NCBI GenBank assembly: GCA_913052045.1
Contig: CAJXDJ010000012.1
Span: 1 to 11,781, forward strand
Direction: 5' to 3'
DNA from: an uncultured Dehalococcoidia bacterium
Lineage (GTDB): Bacteria; Chloroflexota; Dehalococcoidia; Lucifugimonadales; GCA-2712585
DNA length: 11,781 bases
The first letter of the stretch is position 1; the number at the start of each line of letters is the position of its first letter. The notes under the pieces are model-generated. The model had not been told where the DNA came from. It ran no database searches and saw only the letters and a program-made list of their open reading frames with translations. The position numbers and the translations under genes are program-made. This document shows, in pieces, positions 6,437 through 11,781 of the stretch.

Positions 6437-7176
6437 ATAGGTTATCCGGGAAAGTGGCCTTAATTTCTGGATCTACTAGTGGAATGGGGGCCGAAGAGGC
6501 CAAGCTTTTTGCCATAGAGGGGGCAAAAGTAGTGGTGACAGGTATATCAAAGGAACAGGGGCTTAAAGTTGTTGATGAGATTAATTCACGCGGGGGCGAA
6601 TCACTTTTCATTAAACTAGATGTTTCATCTGAGGACGATTGGATTGCGGCAATTCAGGCCACACAAAAATCTTTTGGGAAACTCAATATCCTTATAAACA
6701 ATGCTGGTGTTATTGAGCGACATTCCTTGAATTCCACTACGGTTTTGACTTGGAAACGTGTCATGGAGATCAACTCAATGGGTGCCTTTTTGGGGTGCAA
6801 AACTGCGATGCCAGTTTTGTTGAAGGCGGGGTTGGGATCAATTGTGAATATTGCCTCAATTTCTGGGATGGTTGGGGTAGGATATCCAGCATATAATGCT
6901 TCTAAAGGCGCGATACGGGCATTAACGAAAATTGTAGCTATGGAATACGCTCAAATGGGGATCAGAGTGAATTGCATAAATCCAGGATCTATAGAGACTC
7001 CCATGTTTGATACCGCTGAAACAGAGGTTGCTGCCCAACGGGTTGGTCGTATCCCAATGGGACGGGTCGGCCAGCCAATTGATGTGGCGTTTGGAGCATT
7101 GTTCCTTGCATCAGACGAATCCTCATTCATTACAGGAACAGAATTAGTGATCGATGGTGGTTTAACAGCCTGCTAA
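6433..7176 (+). CDS. SDR family oxidoreductase (tandem pair, second copy)
   Basis: Paralog of the preceding SDR, 247 residues from ATG 6433. Cofactor motif SGSTSGMG (12-19) has Ser in place of the usual first Thr. After strand 2 it reads VVVTGISK with Thr36 where the first copy has Asp36, which loosens NAD preference and suggests NADP(H). NNAG is at 89-92; the active site is Asn114, Ser142, Tyr154 and Lys158. Start: ATG 6433 overlaps the upstream TGA as ATGA, the common sign of coupling. An in-frame ATG at 6421 would add four residues but has its G-rich tract directly against the codon. It ends LVIDGGLTAC at 7176, then converges on the aminotransferase across 103 bp with no strong terminator. 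A paired alcohol/ketone interconversion with the first copy using different cofactors is possible but inferred. Confidence 0.94.
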   Translation: MNRLSGKVALISGSTSGMGAEEAKLFAIEGAKVVVTGISKEQGLKVVDEINSRGGESLFIKLDVSSEDDWIAAIQATQKSFGKLNILINNAGVIERHSLNSTTVLTWKRVMEINSMGAFLGCKTAMPVLLKAGLGSIVNIASISGMVGVGYPAYNASKGAIRALTKIVAMEYAQMGIRVNCINPGSIETPMFDTAETEVAAQRVGRIPMGRVGQPIDVAFGALFLASDESSFITGTELVIDGGLTAC

Positions 7177-7279
7177 CGAAAGAGTCGTAATTGGCCCACA
7201 TCTTTTGAGGTTTACCAATTATACGATGGCCTAAGCCAGGATTTTGAAGGGACGGTTTTTTGAACTGTAGCTATATATC

Positions 7280-8485
7280 TTATGGCACACTGATTTCTTC
7301 GTGAAAAACTTGTGCTAATTTGCCAATTCCCTCCCTAATTGCTTCCTCAGAGGGGTTAGCGTAGCAGAGACGAATAAAATTCGAGGCTTTTTCAGGTTCT
7401 ACAGACCAGTCCGCTCCAGCGTTGTAAATAATGCCTTGTTTTTTTGCAGCTTCTAGAGGTTTCTTAGTATCAGTGCCCTTGGGAAATTCTATCCAGAGTA
7501 CCTGACCGCCACGCGGCACAAAGAATTTCACGGTAGGACCGAAATGTTCCCTCAATGAAGAGGTTAGAGTGTCTCGTTTTCTGTGAAGTTTTTCCCTAAC
7601 GTTATCAGAATGATTTTGGTAGTGTTCTTCTAGGAAGTCGGCCGCTATCATTGGGGTTATCATATTGGTTCCTACATCCACCTTGCTAGAAAGGAACTGG
7701 GCCAGGAGCTCGGTAGGGGCTACTAAATATCCAAGTCTTACTCCAGGCGCTAGAGATTTCGACAAAGATCCTATGTGGAGCACATGGTTATATTCATCGA
7801 GGGCTTTAATTGATTTGAACCATTCCCCTTCGAAGACTAAATCAGCGTAGCATTCATCTTCGAAAATCGGCACACCGTATTTTGAGCTTAGCTCTAGTAG
7901 TTTAATTCGTCGATCCATAGGCATATTTGTGCCAGTTGGATTTTGGTTCGTGGGTATTGTATATATATATTTTGGTGTTATTCCCTGCTCTTTTAATTCT
8001 TCAAGTTTTTGTTCCACTAGATCAACGCGTAGACCATTATCATCTAAAGGTATTCCTATTACGTTTGCTTTGCGTCTGCGTGCTTCTCTTATACTCCCAG
8101 AGTACGTGAATAGTTCTGTGATCACAGTGTCGCCGGGGTCGAGAAATGAGTCGTTGATAAGAAGTATCCCTTGTGTTGATCCAGAAGTTATCATTATTTC
8201 ATCTGGTGAGGCCGTTATGCCCCTAGTCGCCGCCAACTTTTTCGAAAGAAATTTCCTTAAATCTATGGATCCTAGTGGGCCGCCATCAGAGTGGTACATG
8301 GCTAATTTTCGACCTTTTTCACGAATAACCTTGGCAGCAGATTTGGCCAACTCTTCTATCGGTATGGCTTCAGGATCAGTATGGCCGCTAACAAAGTTGT
8401 ATTTAAAATCCCCCTCGTGAGGGGGAGCTGGTGGTGGTGCATCTTTGGAGATGATTTTGGAGAAATCCAAACCTTGTTTTACCAT
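7280..8485 (-). CDS. PLP-dependent aminotransferase, class I/II (2-aminoadipate aminotransferase/MocR-like fold)
   Basis: Fold-type I aminotransferase, 401 residues, complete. The PLP-binding lysine is Lys243 in GSLSKSLAPGVRLGYL; Arg250 contacts the phosphate. Asn182 in TNQNPTG and Asp210 in FEDECYADL hold the cofactor ring. Arg372 in FIRLCY binds the substrate carboxylate. The early YHSDGGPLGSIDLRKFL (64-80) and TSGSTQG (100-106) are typical of the LysN/AroH/ARO8 and MocR-domain branch, which uses 2-oxoglutarate with aromatic, branched-chain or aminoadipate donors. No winged-helix DNA-binding domain precedes it, so it is an enzyme and not a MocR regulator. ATG 8485 has AAGGAG seven bases upstream, the best ribosome site in the window. 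Divergent from the amidohydrolase operon over 132 bp. Donor substrate not assignable. Confidence 0.93.
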   Translation of the reverse strand: MVKQGLDFSKIISKDAPPPAPPHEGDFKYNFVSGHTDPEAIPIEELAKSAAKVIREKGRKLAMYHSDGGPLGSIDLRKFLSKKLAATRGITASPDEIMITSGSTQGILLINDSFLDPGDTVITELFTYSGSIREARRRKANVIGIPLDDNGLRVDLVEQKLEELKEQGITPKYIYTIPTNQNPTGTNMPMDRRIKLLELSSKYGVPIFEDECYADLVFEGEWFKSIKALDEYNHVLHIGSLSKSLAPGVRLGYLVAPTELLAQFLSSKVDVGTNMITPMIAADFLEEHYQNHSDNVREKLHRKRDTLTSSLREHFGPTVKFFVPRGGQVLWIEFPKGTDTKKPLEAAKKQGIIYNAGADWSVEPEKASNFIRLCYANPSEEAIREGIGKLAQVFHEEISVP

Positions 8486-8529
8486 GATCCTGCTCCTTCA
8501 ACCTGCCAATTTGATCTCTGTGTGGATTC

Positions 8530-8558
8530 ATATTAGCATTCAGGTTTATGGGTGTCCA
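8530..8558 (-). promoter_or_regulatory. Promoter of the aminotransferase gene with overlapping palindrome
   Basis: On the minus strand TGGACA (complement of 8553-8558, 5/6 to TTGACA), a 17-bp spacer, and TAATAT (complement of 8530-8535, 4/6). Transcription would start near 8523, about 38 nt before the ATG. The palindrome GTCCA-T-TGGAC (8554-8564) covers the -35 and lies midway in the divergent gap, where an operator could serve both directions. Confidence 0.4.
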
Positions 8559-8617
8559 TTGGACTTATGTGCTGATAAAATCGTTATGGTAGAAATTGAT
8601 AAAGAAGAGGTAATCAT

Positions 8618-9796
8618 ATGTGGAATGATTGGAAAGTTATAGACGCTGATGCGCACTTCCACGAGCCCATAGATCTTTGGGATAAATGGTTGGAGCCTGC
8701 ATATAAAGATCGAGTTCCTAAGCTAATTGGGCTTAATGGGATTAATTTTGTCTACGAGCCTGATGGGAAAATTATTCCCATGGGTGAAGGCAAAACTGGG
8801 CATTCACCCGAAGCCTACAGATGGCTGGAACAAAAATATGGAGAAGCCTATCACAGATGGTGGTCTTCTGATATCCGGTTGGCTGATATGGATACGTTTG
8901 GATGGGATATACAGGTTATTTTACCAACTGGGGGCAACGGAAACTTTGCCGCTGATGCTTCGTTGAAAGACCCAGATGTGGGTGCCGCATTATCGAGAGC
9001 CTACCATAATTTTTGCGTTGACTATTGTAGTTTGAATTCTGCTAGGCTCAAATTCATAGCTGTTCTTCCAGCTGGAGATACTTTTTTGATGATGGAAGAA
9101 GCAAAAAGATCGCTTGAAGAGTTGGGCGCTGTAGCATTCAGAACTCCATTGTTACCCGATGGAAAGTGGTTGCACCATCGAGAATTTGATGTTCTTTGGG
9201 AATTGGCTACTGACTGTGACGTGCCTGTTTTGTGTCACGGTGAGTACTTACGCCGTCGGTTTCAACCTTTCGCCTCTATTAAGCGCGAGGAGAGCGCCTT
9301 CGCAGCGTTAGATCATGCTATAGGGTTCGCTTTTGATAATATGGCATCGGTCGGCCAATTTATATTTGGGGGAATCTTAGAAAGAAATCCAAAGCTGCGT
9401 GTTGGAATCTTAGAATCGAATGTCGGATGGGTGCCTTTCTGGCTAGATAGACTAGATGCCCATGCTGAAGGTAGACAGTCGGCGTTTGGAGATTCAACAC
9501 TGCTGACGTTGAAACCGAGCGAGTATTTTATGCGCCAATGCATCATATCCGCTGATGCTGATGAGGGGTCAATGAAATATACTGTGGACTATCTCGGGGA
9601 TGACCACATCGTTTTCAATACAGATTATCCACACCCGGATGCTCCGGACCCTAAATCAGTTAGACCTTCATTTTTGGAGCAACCTATATCAGACCAGGCA
9701 AAGAAGAAGATACTTTGGGATAATGCGATTACACTTTATGGCAAAAAGTTGGAGACGGAATTCGAATCATACTTAGAAACTAAAGAATTGTTATGA
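8618..9796 (+). CDS. Amidohydrolase family 2 protein (ACMSD-like metal-dependent hydrolase/decarboxylase)
   Basis: TIM-barrel amidohydrolase of the ACMSD / gamma-resorcylate decarboxylase type, 392 residues. The N-terminal metal motif is DADAHFHEP (9-17) with His13 and His15; His207 in LCHGE and Asp336 in NTDYPHPD complete the expected metal site. ESNVGWVPFWLDRLD (266-280) is a hallmark block of the family. Members decarboxylate aromatic or meta-cleavage acids or hydrolyse ring products; which applies is unknown. ATG 8618 has GAGG seven bases upstream, and the protein begins directly with the first barrel strand, supporting this start. It is the first gene of a three-gene run, 20 bp before the luciferase-like monooxygenase. 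The pairing of such an amidohydrolase with a flavin monooxygenase suggests stepwise breakdown of a ring or heteroatom compound. No signal peptide; cytoplasmic. Confidence 0.92.
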   Translation: MWNDWKVIDADAHFHEPIDLWDKWLEPAYKDRVPKLIGLNGINFVYEPDGKIIPMGEGKTGHSPEAYRWLEQKYGEAYHRWWSSDIRLADMDTFGWDIQVILPTGGNGNFAADASLKDPDVGAALSRAYHNFCVDYCSLNSARLKFIAVLPAGDTFLMMEEAKRSLEELGAVAFRTPLLPDGKWLHHREFDVLWELATDCDVPVLCHGEYLRRRFQPFASIKREESAFAALDHAIGFAFDNMASVGQFIFGGILERNPKLRVGILESNVGWVPFWLDRLDAHAEGRQSAFGDSTLLTLKPSEYFMRQCIISADADEGSMKYTVDYLGDDHIVFNTDYPHPDAPDPKSVRPSFLEQPISDQAKKKILWDNAITLYGKKLETEFESYLETKELL

Positions 9797-9816
9797 TGTA
9801 ACCAAAGAGGAAGAAT

Positions 9817-11016
9817 ATGACGCTACCTCAAAGAATGAAATTTGGCATATTTCTGGCTCCATTCCATCCAGTCGGAGAAAATCCGACAGTTAGTTTCGAG
9901 CGGAACTTGGAACTAATCAGATGGTTAGACGATCTAGATTATGACGAAGTTTGGGTAGGAGAGCATCATAGCGGGGGTTGGGAAACTATAGCATCTCCAG
10001 AGATGTTTCTCGTAGCTGCTGCAGAGAGAACGAAGCATATTAAGCTTGGCACGGGTGTGCTTAGTTTGCCATATCATCATCCGTTTATGGTGGCCCAGAG
10101 AATGGTTCAACTTGATCATATGACTAGGGGAAGGGCGATGTTGGGGGTAGGCCCTGGTGCTCTTGTTTCTGATGCAGTTATGCTGGGCATTCATCCGCCA
10201 ACCCAACGACCAAGGATGGATGAATCTTTAGGGATAATACTCAGGTTGATGAAAGAGACTGAACCTATAACTTATAAATCAGACTGGTTTGAAATTAACA
10301 GGGGACTTCTTCACCTAAGGCCGTATACGAAGCCACATATGCCTATCGCTGTAGCTGCCTCCCAATCGCCTTCAGGTATGATTCTCGGAGGTAAGTATGG
10401 TATCGGAATTTTGTCTATAAGCGTTCCCAGGGGTAGTAGTGTAGCATTGCCTGGCATTGAACGACCGTCCCTGAGGGACTATTGGAATATCGCTGAGGAA
10501 ACCGCTGAGAAATACGGTAAAGTTGTGGATAGATGCGAATGGAAATTAGTCCTAAACGTTCATATCGCTGAATCTAGAAAGGAAGCTTTTGCTCAAGCGA
10601 GAAAAAAGGCTGGATTGTATCAACAGGACTATCTAGAAGGTACTCTTGGTAACGCATCTGGGTTCGATGGGCCTGCGGATAAATTAATAGATTACATGGT
10701 AGAACAGAACCAATGGTGTGTAGGAACACCCGATGATCTTATTGACTTTATATATAGGTTAGATGAAATGAGTGGGGGGTTTGGGGGACTGCTCATACAA
10801 TCTACAGAGTGGGGTACTAGAGAACAGGTTAAGCATAGCTACGAACTAATTTCTCGTTATGTTATGCCACATTTTCAGGATTCTCTCACAAATTTGGAGA
10901 CCTCCCAAAAGTGGGCCTCACGGGAAAGGGATGAATTGCAGGCTTTGAGACGCGAAGCTCTTTCTAAAGTTCAGTCTGATTACCAGAAATTGAATGACAG
11001 GAGAGAAGGACATTAG
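9817..11016 (+). CDS. Luciferase-like (LLM class) flavin-dependent monooxygenase
   Basis: TIM-barrel monooxygenase that uses reduced FMN supplied by a separate reductase and O2; 399 residues. Family marks: MKFGIFLAPFHP as first strand (7-18), WVGEHH (46-51), TGVLSLPYHHPF (79-90), LDHMTRGRAMLGVGPG (99-114), and a closing GGFGGLLIQSTEWG barrel strand followed by YVMPHFQ. The last 40 or so residues are a charged helix, which also occurs in limonene-monooxygenase-like members, so it is not a fusion. ATG 9817 has AGAGG six bases upstream. It sits 20 bp below the amidohydrolase, and its last 23 bases overlap the proposed start of the deacetylase-like gene, so all three are probably one operon. Alkyl, terpene, sulfonate and N-heterocycle oxidations are all known for this class; the substrate here is open. 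Confidence 0.94.
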   Translation: MTLPQRMKFGIFLAPFHPVGENPTVSFERNLELIRWLDDLDYDEVWVGEHHSGGWETIASPEMFLVAAAERTKHIKLGTGVLSLPYHHPFMVAQRMVQLDHMTRGRAMLGVGPGALVSDAVMLGIHPPTQRPRMDESLGIILRLMKETEPITYKSDWFEINRGLLHLRPYTKPHMPIAVAASQSPSGMILGGKYGIGILSISVPRGSSVALPGIERPSLRDYWNIAEETAEKYGKVVDRCEWKLVLNVHIAESRKEAFAQARKKAGLYQQDYLEGTLGNASGFDGPADKLIDYMVEQNQWCVGTPDDLIDFIYRLDEMSGGFGGLLIQSTEWGTREQVKHSYELISRYVMPHFQDSLTNLETSQKWASRERDELQALRREALSKVQSDYQKLNDRREGH

Positions 11017-11497
11017 ATCTGGTTTAATTTCTGGCCGAGTGGATTATTTGCCTATGGTAGATCGTCCTATCATCAAATGGCCAAACGGGGAACGAGTAGC
11101 CTTTTGGGTCTCCCCTAACGTGGAGCATTACGAATATTTGCCCCACTATGATGGCATTCGTGATCCATGGCCGCGTATGCCCTATCCTGACGCACGAGAC
11201 TACGCATATTGTGACTACGGGAATAGGGTGGGATTTTGGCGAATGTTGGAGCCTCTAGACAGGTATAACATAAGATGTACTGCTTCCTTGAATATGGCCG
11301 TACTAGAGCATTATCCAGAAATAGCCAAAGCTATGGTGGCTAGAAACTGGGATTTCATGAGTCACGGCATTTACAATACCCGATATCTGAACAATTATTC
11401 AGAAGAAGAAGAGAGAGCTTTTTACTACGACAATATATCTTTCAGCAGTATCTCTATTAATTGTATGAATATAAGCATTGCCTATAGTTGTTGCTGA
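10994..11497 (+). CDS. Polysaccharide deacetylase/allantoinase (PuuE)-like protein, 3' end lost at a chimeric junction
   Basis: N-terminal half of a NodB-fold hydrolase of the kind often annotated as polysaccharide deacetylase but including PuuE-type allantoinases that open cyclic amides. Recognisable blocks: VDRPIIKWPNGERVAFWVSP (22-41), NVEHYE (42-47), YGNRVGFWRMLEPLDRYNIR (75-94), TASLN (96-100) and the metal-site-like FMSHGIYNTRYL (121-132) with His124. Family proteins are about 300 residues; here homology ends around residue 143-148 (11420-11437) and the frame then reads 19 unrelated residues (rich in Ser, Ile and Cys) to TGA at 11495. Those come from the antisense of a phage tail gene. 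The start at 10994 overlaps the monooxygenase gene by 23 bp; Met21 (11054) is an alternative but would cut into conserved sequence. The gene is probably intact in the real genome and broken only by the join. Confidence 0.8.
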   Translation: MTGEKDIRSGLISGRVDYLPMVDRPIIKWPNGERVAFWVSPNVEHYEYLPHYDGIRDPWPRMPYPDARDYAYCDYGNRVGFWRMLEPLDRYNIRCTASLNMAVLEHYPEIAKAMVARNWDFMSHGIYNTRYLNNYSEEEERAFYYDNISFSSISINCMNISIAYSCC

Positions 11498-11659
11498 TAT
11501 TTTAGCTATATGTGTAGTGTTTGGTCTTTTTTTTAATCCCTCGACAACTGAGCTGAAGCCATTAATTTGTTCTGAAGCCTGACTGTTCAGTCTCAGGATT
11601 TCAGGTTGCTGTGAAATGCCTTGCACCAAATTAGGAATGGTTCGGCTAATTAATGGCAT
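11399..11659 (-). CDS. Tail tubular protein B (T7 gp12-like), N-terminal part
   Basis: The minus-strand protein from ATG 11659 begins MPLISRTIPNLVQGISQQPE and continues with EQINGFSSVVEGLKKRP and AYIHTINRDTAERY. This follows T7 gp12 closely (MALISQSIKNLKGGISQQPD, then QVNGWSSETEGLQKRP and YIHLINRDEHEQY). In T7-like podoviruses this protein forms the tail nozzle below the adaptor; full length is roughly 750-800 residues. Here similarity stops at about residue 79 (11423), and the last seven residues (KSSLFFF) before a stop come from antisense of the cellular deacetylase gene. So the phage gene is truncated by the same junction. It lies 3 bp after the stop of the gene at 11663, matching the gp11-gp12 order of T7-like phages. 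Base composition is lower in GC than the cellular part by eye. Confidence 0.88.
   Translation of the reverse strand: MPLISRTIPNLVQGISQQPEILRLNSQASEQINGFSSVVEGLKKRPNTTHIAKISATTIGNAYIHTINRDTAERYIVVVKSSLFFF
11420..11440. other. Junction between cellular and phage sequence
   Basis: Plus-strand deacetylase similarity runs to about 11420-11437 and minus-strand gp12 similarity runs from 11659 down to about 11423. The two overlap within TTTACTACGACAATAT, so the breakpoint falls in a short stretch compatible with both, as expected for a microhomology join. No integrase, tRNA, att repeat or transposon end is present on either side. Confidence 0.7.
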
Positions 11660-11662
11660 TTT

Positions 11663-11781
11663 TTATCTACTTACTGTGTAGTTTGCTAAATAACTATCAA
11701 ATATACTGTGGTCAGAAGTATGTGCTTCTGCTTGTCTCATTACTGCTAAACTTCTTGCTTCATCTTCTGATGAGAATTTAT
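11663..11781 (-). CDS. Probable tail tubular protein A (T7 gp11-like), C-terminal end only
   Basis: Reading in from the window edge on the minus strand, one frame is open for 38 codons to TAA (11663-11665): it contains SEDEARSLAVMRQAEAHTSD and ends SYLANYTVSR. An acidic, Ala/Arg/Gln-rich C-terminal helix immediately before the gp12-like start fits tail tubular protein A, the adaptor ring protein (about 190-200 residues), of T7-like podoviruses. The identification rests mainly on gene order and spacing (3 bp), with supporting composition; the other two frames contain stops. Its beginning lies outside the window. Confidence 0.6.
   Translation of the reverse strand, partial: KFSSEDEARSLAVMRQAEAHTSDHSIFDSYLANYTVSR

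Noticed and set aside
7177..7279. Possible terminator between the converging SDR and aminotransferase genes
   Set aside because: Only a weak pairing (ACGGTT with AACTGT, one G-U pair, around a T-run) is present; not strong enough to call.
7929..8420. A 163-codon plus-strand open frame
   Set aside because: It is fully antisense to the aminotransferase, whose catalytic motifs are intact; no ribosome site or family similarity.
8445..8642. A 65-codon plus-strand open frame across the divergent gap
   Set aside because: It covers the start of the aminotransferase and runs into the amidohydrolase start in another frame; no recognisable protein and no ribosome site.
11399..11781. True prophage integration
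   Set aside because: No integrase, tRNA, direct repeats or lysogeny genes are visible, and the join falls inside two structural genes at once with a short shared sequence, which is more like an artefact. Not fully excluded.
1..11781. CRISPR array, tRNA, rRNA, insertion sequence, toxin-antitoxin or defence genes
   Set aside because: No regularly spaced repeats, transposase motifs, tRNA-like cloverleaf or defence-related domains were recognised anywhere in the window.

Overview
The window looks like a contig from an uncultured marine bacterium. The best guess is a dark-ocean SAR202-type Chloroflexota. The grounds are indirect: moderate-to-low GC by eye, several paralogous short-chain dehydrogenases (SDRs), and a luciferase-like flavin monooxygenase beside an amidohydrolase and an allantoinase/PuuE-like deacetylase. 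SAR202 genomes are known for such paralog expansions. No rRNA or tRNA is present to confirm this, so taxonomy is inference.

Layout, left to right. (1) Positions 1-84 hold the last 27 codons of an unidentified plus-strand protein. (2) Positions 137-1747 hold two minus-strand SDR genes 12 bp apart. (3) A plus-strand lipoprotein gene (2014-2637) has an acidic pentapeptide repeat and a good upstream promoter; it is separated from the convergent next block by a perfect 13-bp-stem bidirectional terminator (2651-2680). (4) A minus-strand block reads rpsU (S21), a zinc alcohol dehydrogenase, then a glutamate dehydrogenase (5461 down to 2691). (5) Divergent from rpsU is a plus-strand tandem pair of closely related SDRs joined by an ATGA stop/start overlap (5699-7176). 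(6) A convergent PLP aminotransferase lies on the minus strand (7280-8485). (7) Divergent from it is a plus-strand operon: ACMSD-type amidohydrolase, luciferase-like monooxygenase, and a broken polysaccharide-deacetylase/allantoinase-like gene (8618 to about 11437). (8) From about 11420-11440 to the end the sequence is something else: minus-strand T7-like podovirus tail genes, namely the start of tail tubular protein B (gp12-like) and the end of what is probably tail tubular protein A (gp11-like).

Functionally the cellular part is oxidoreductive catabolism: four SDRs and a medium-chain dehydrogenase for alcohols and ketones, a flavin monooxygenase plus amidohydrolase plus deacetylase-fold hydrolase that could act in sequence on one organic substrate, and an aminotransferase plus glutamate dehydrogenase for amino-group traffic. 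The substrate cannot be read from sequence.

The most striking observation is the abrupt switch to phage sequence inside the deacetylase gene. Both genes are cut at the same point with no att site, tRNA or integrase, so a chimeric join (amplification or assembly) is the preferred explanation over a real prophage. I did not find a convincing new defence or mobile system.
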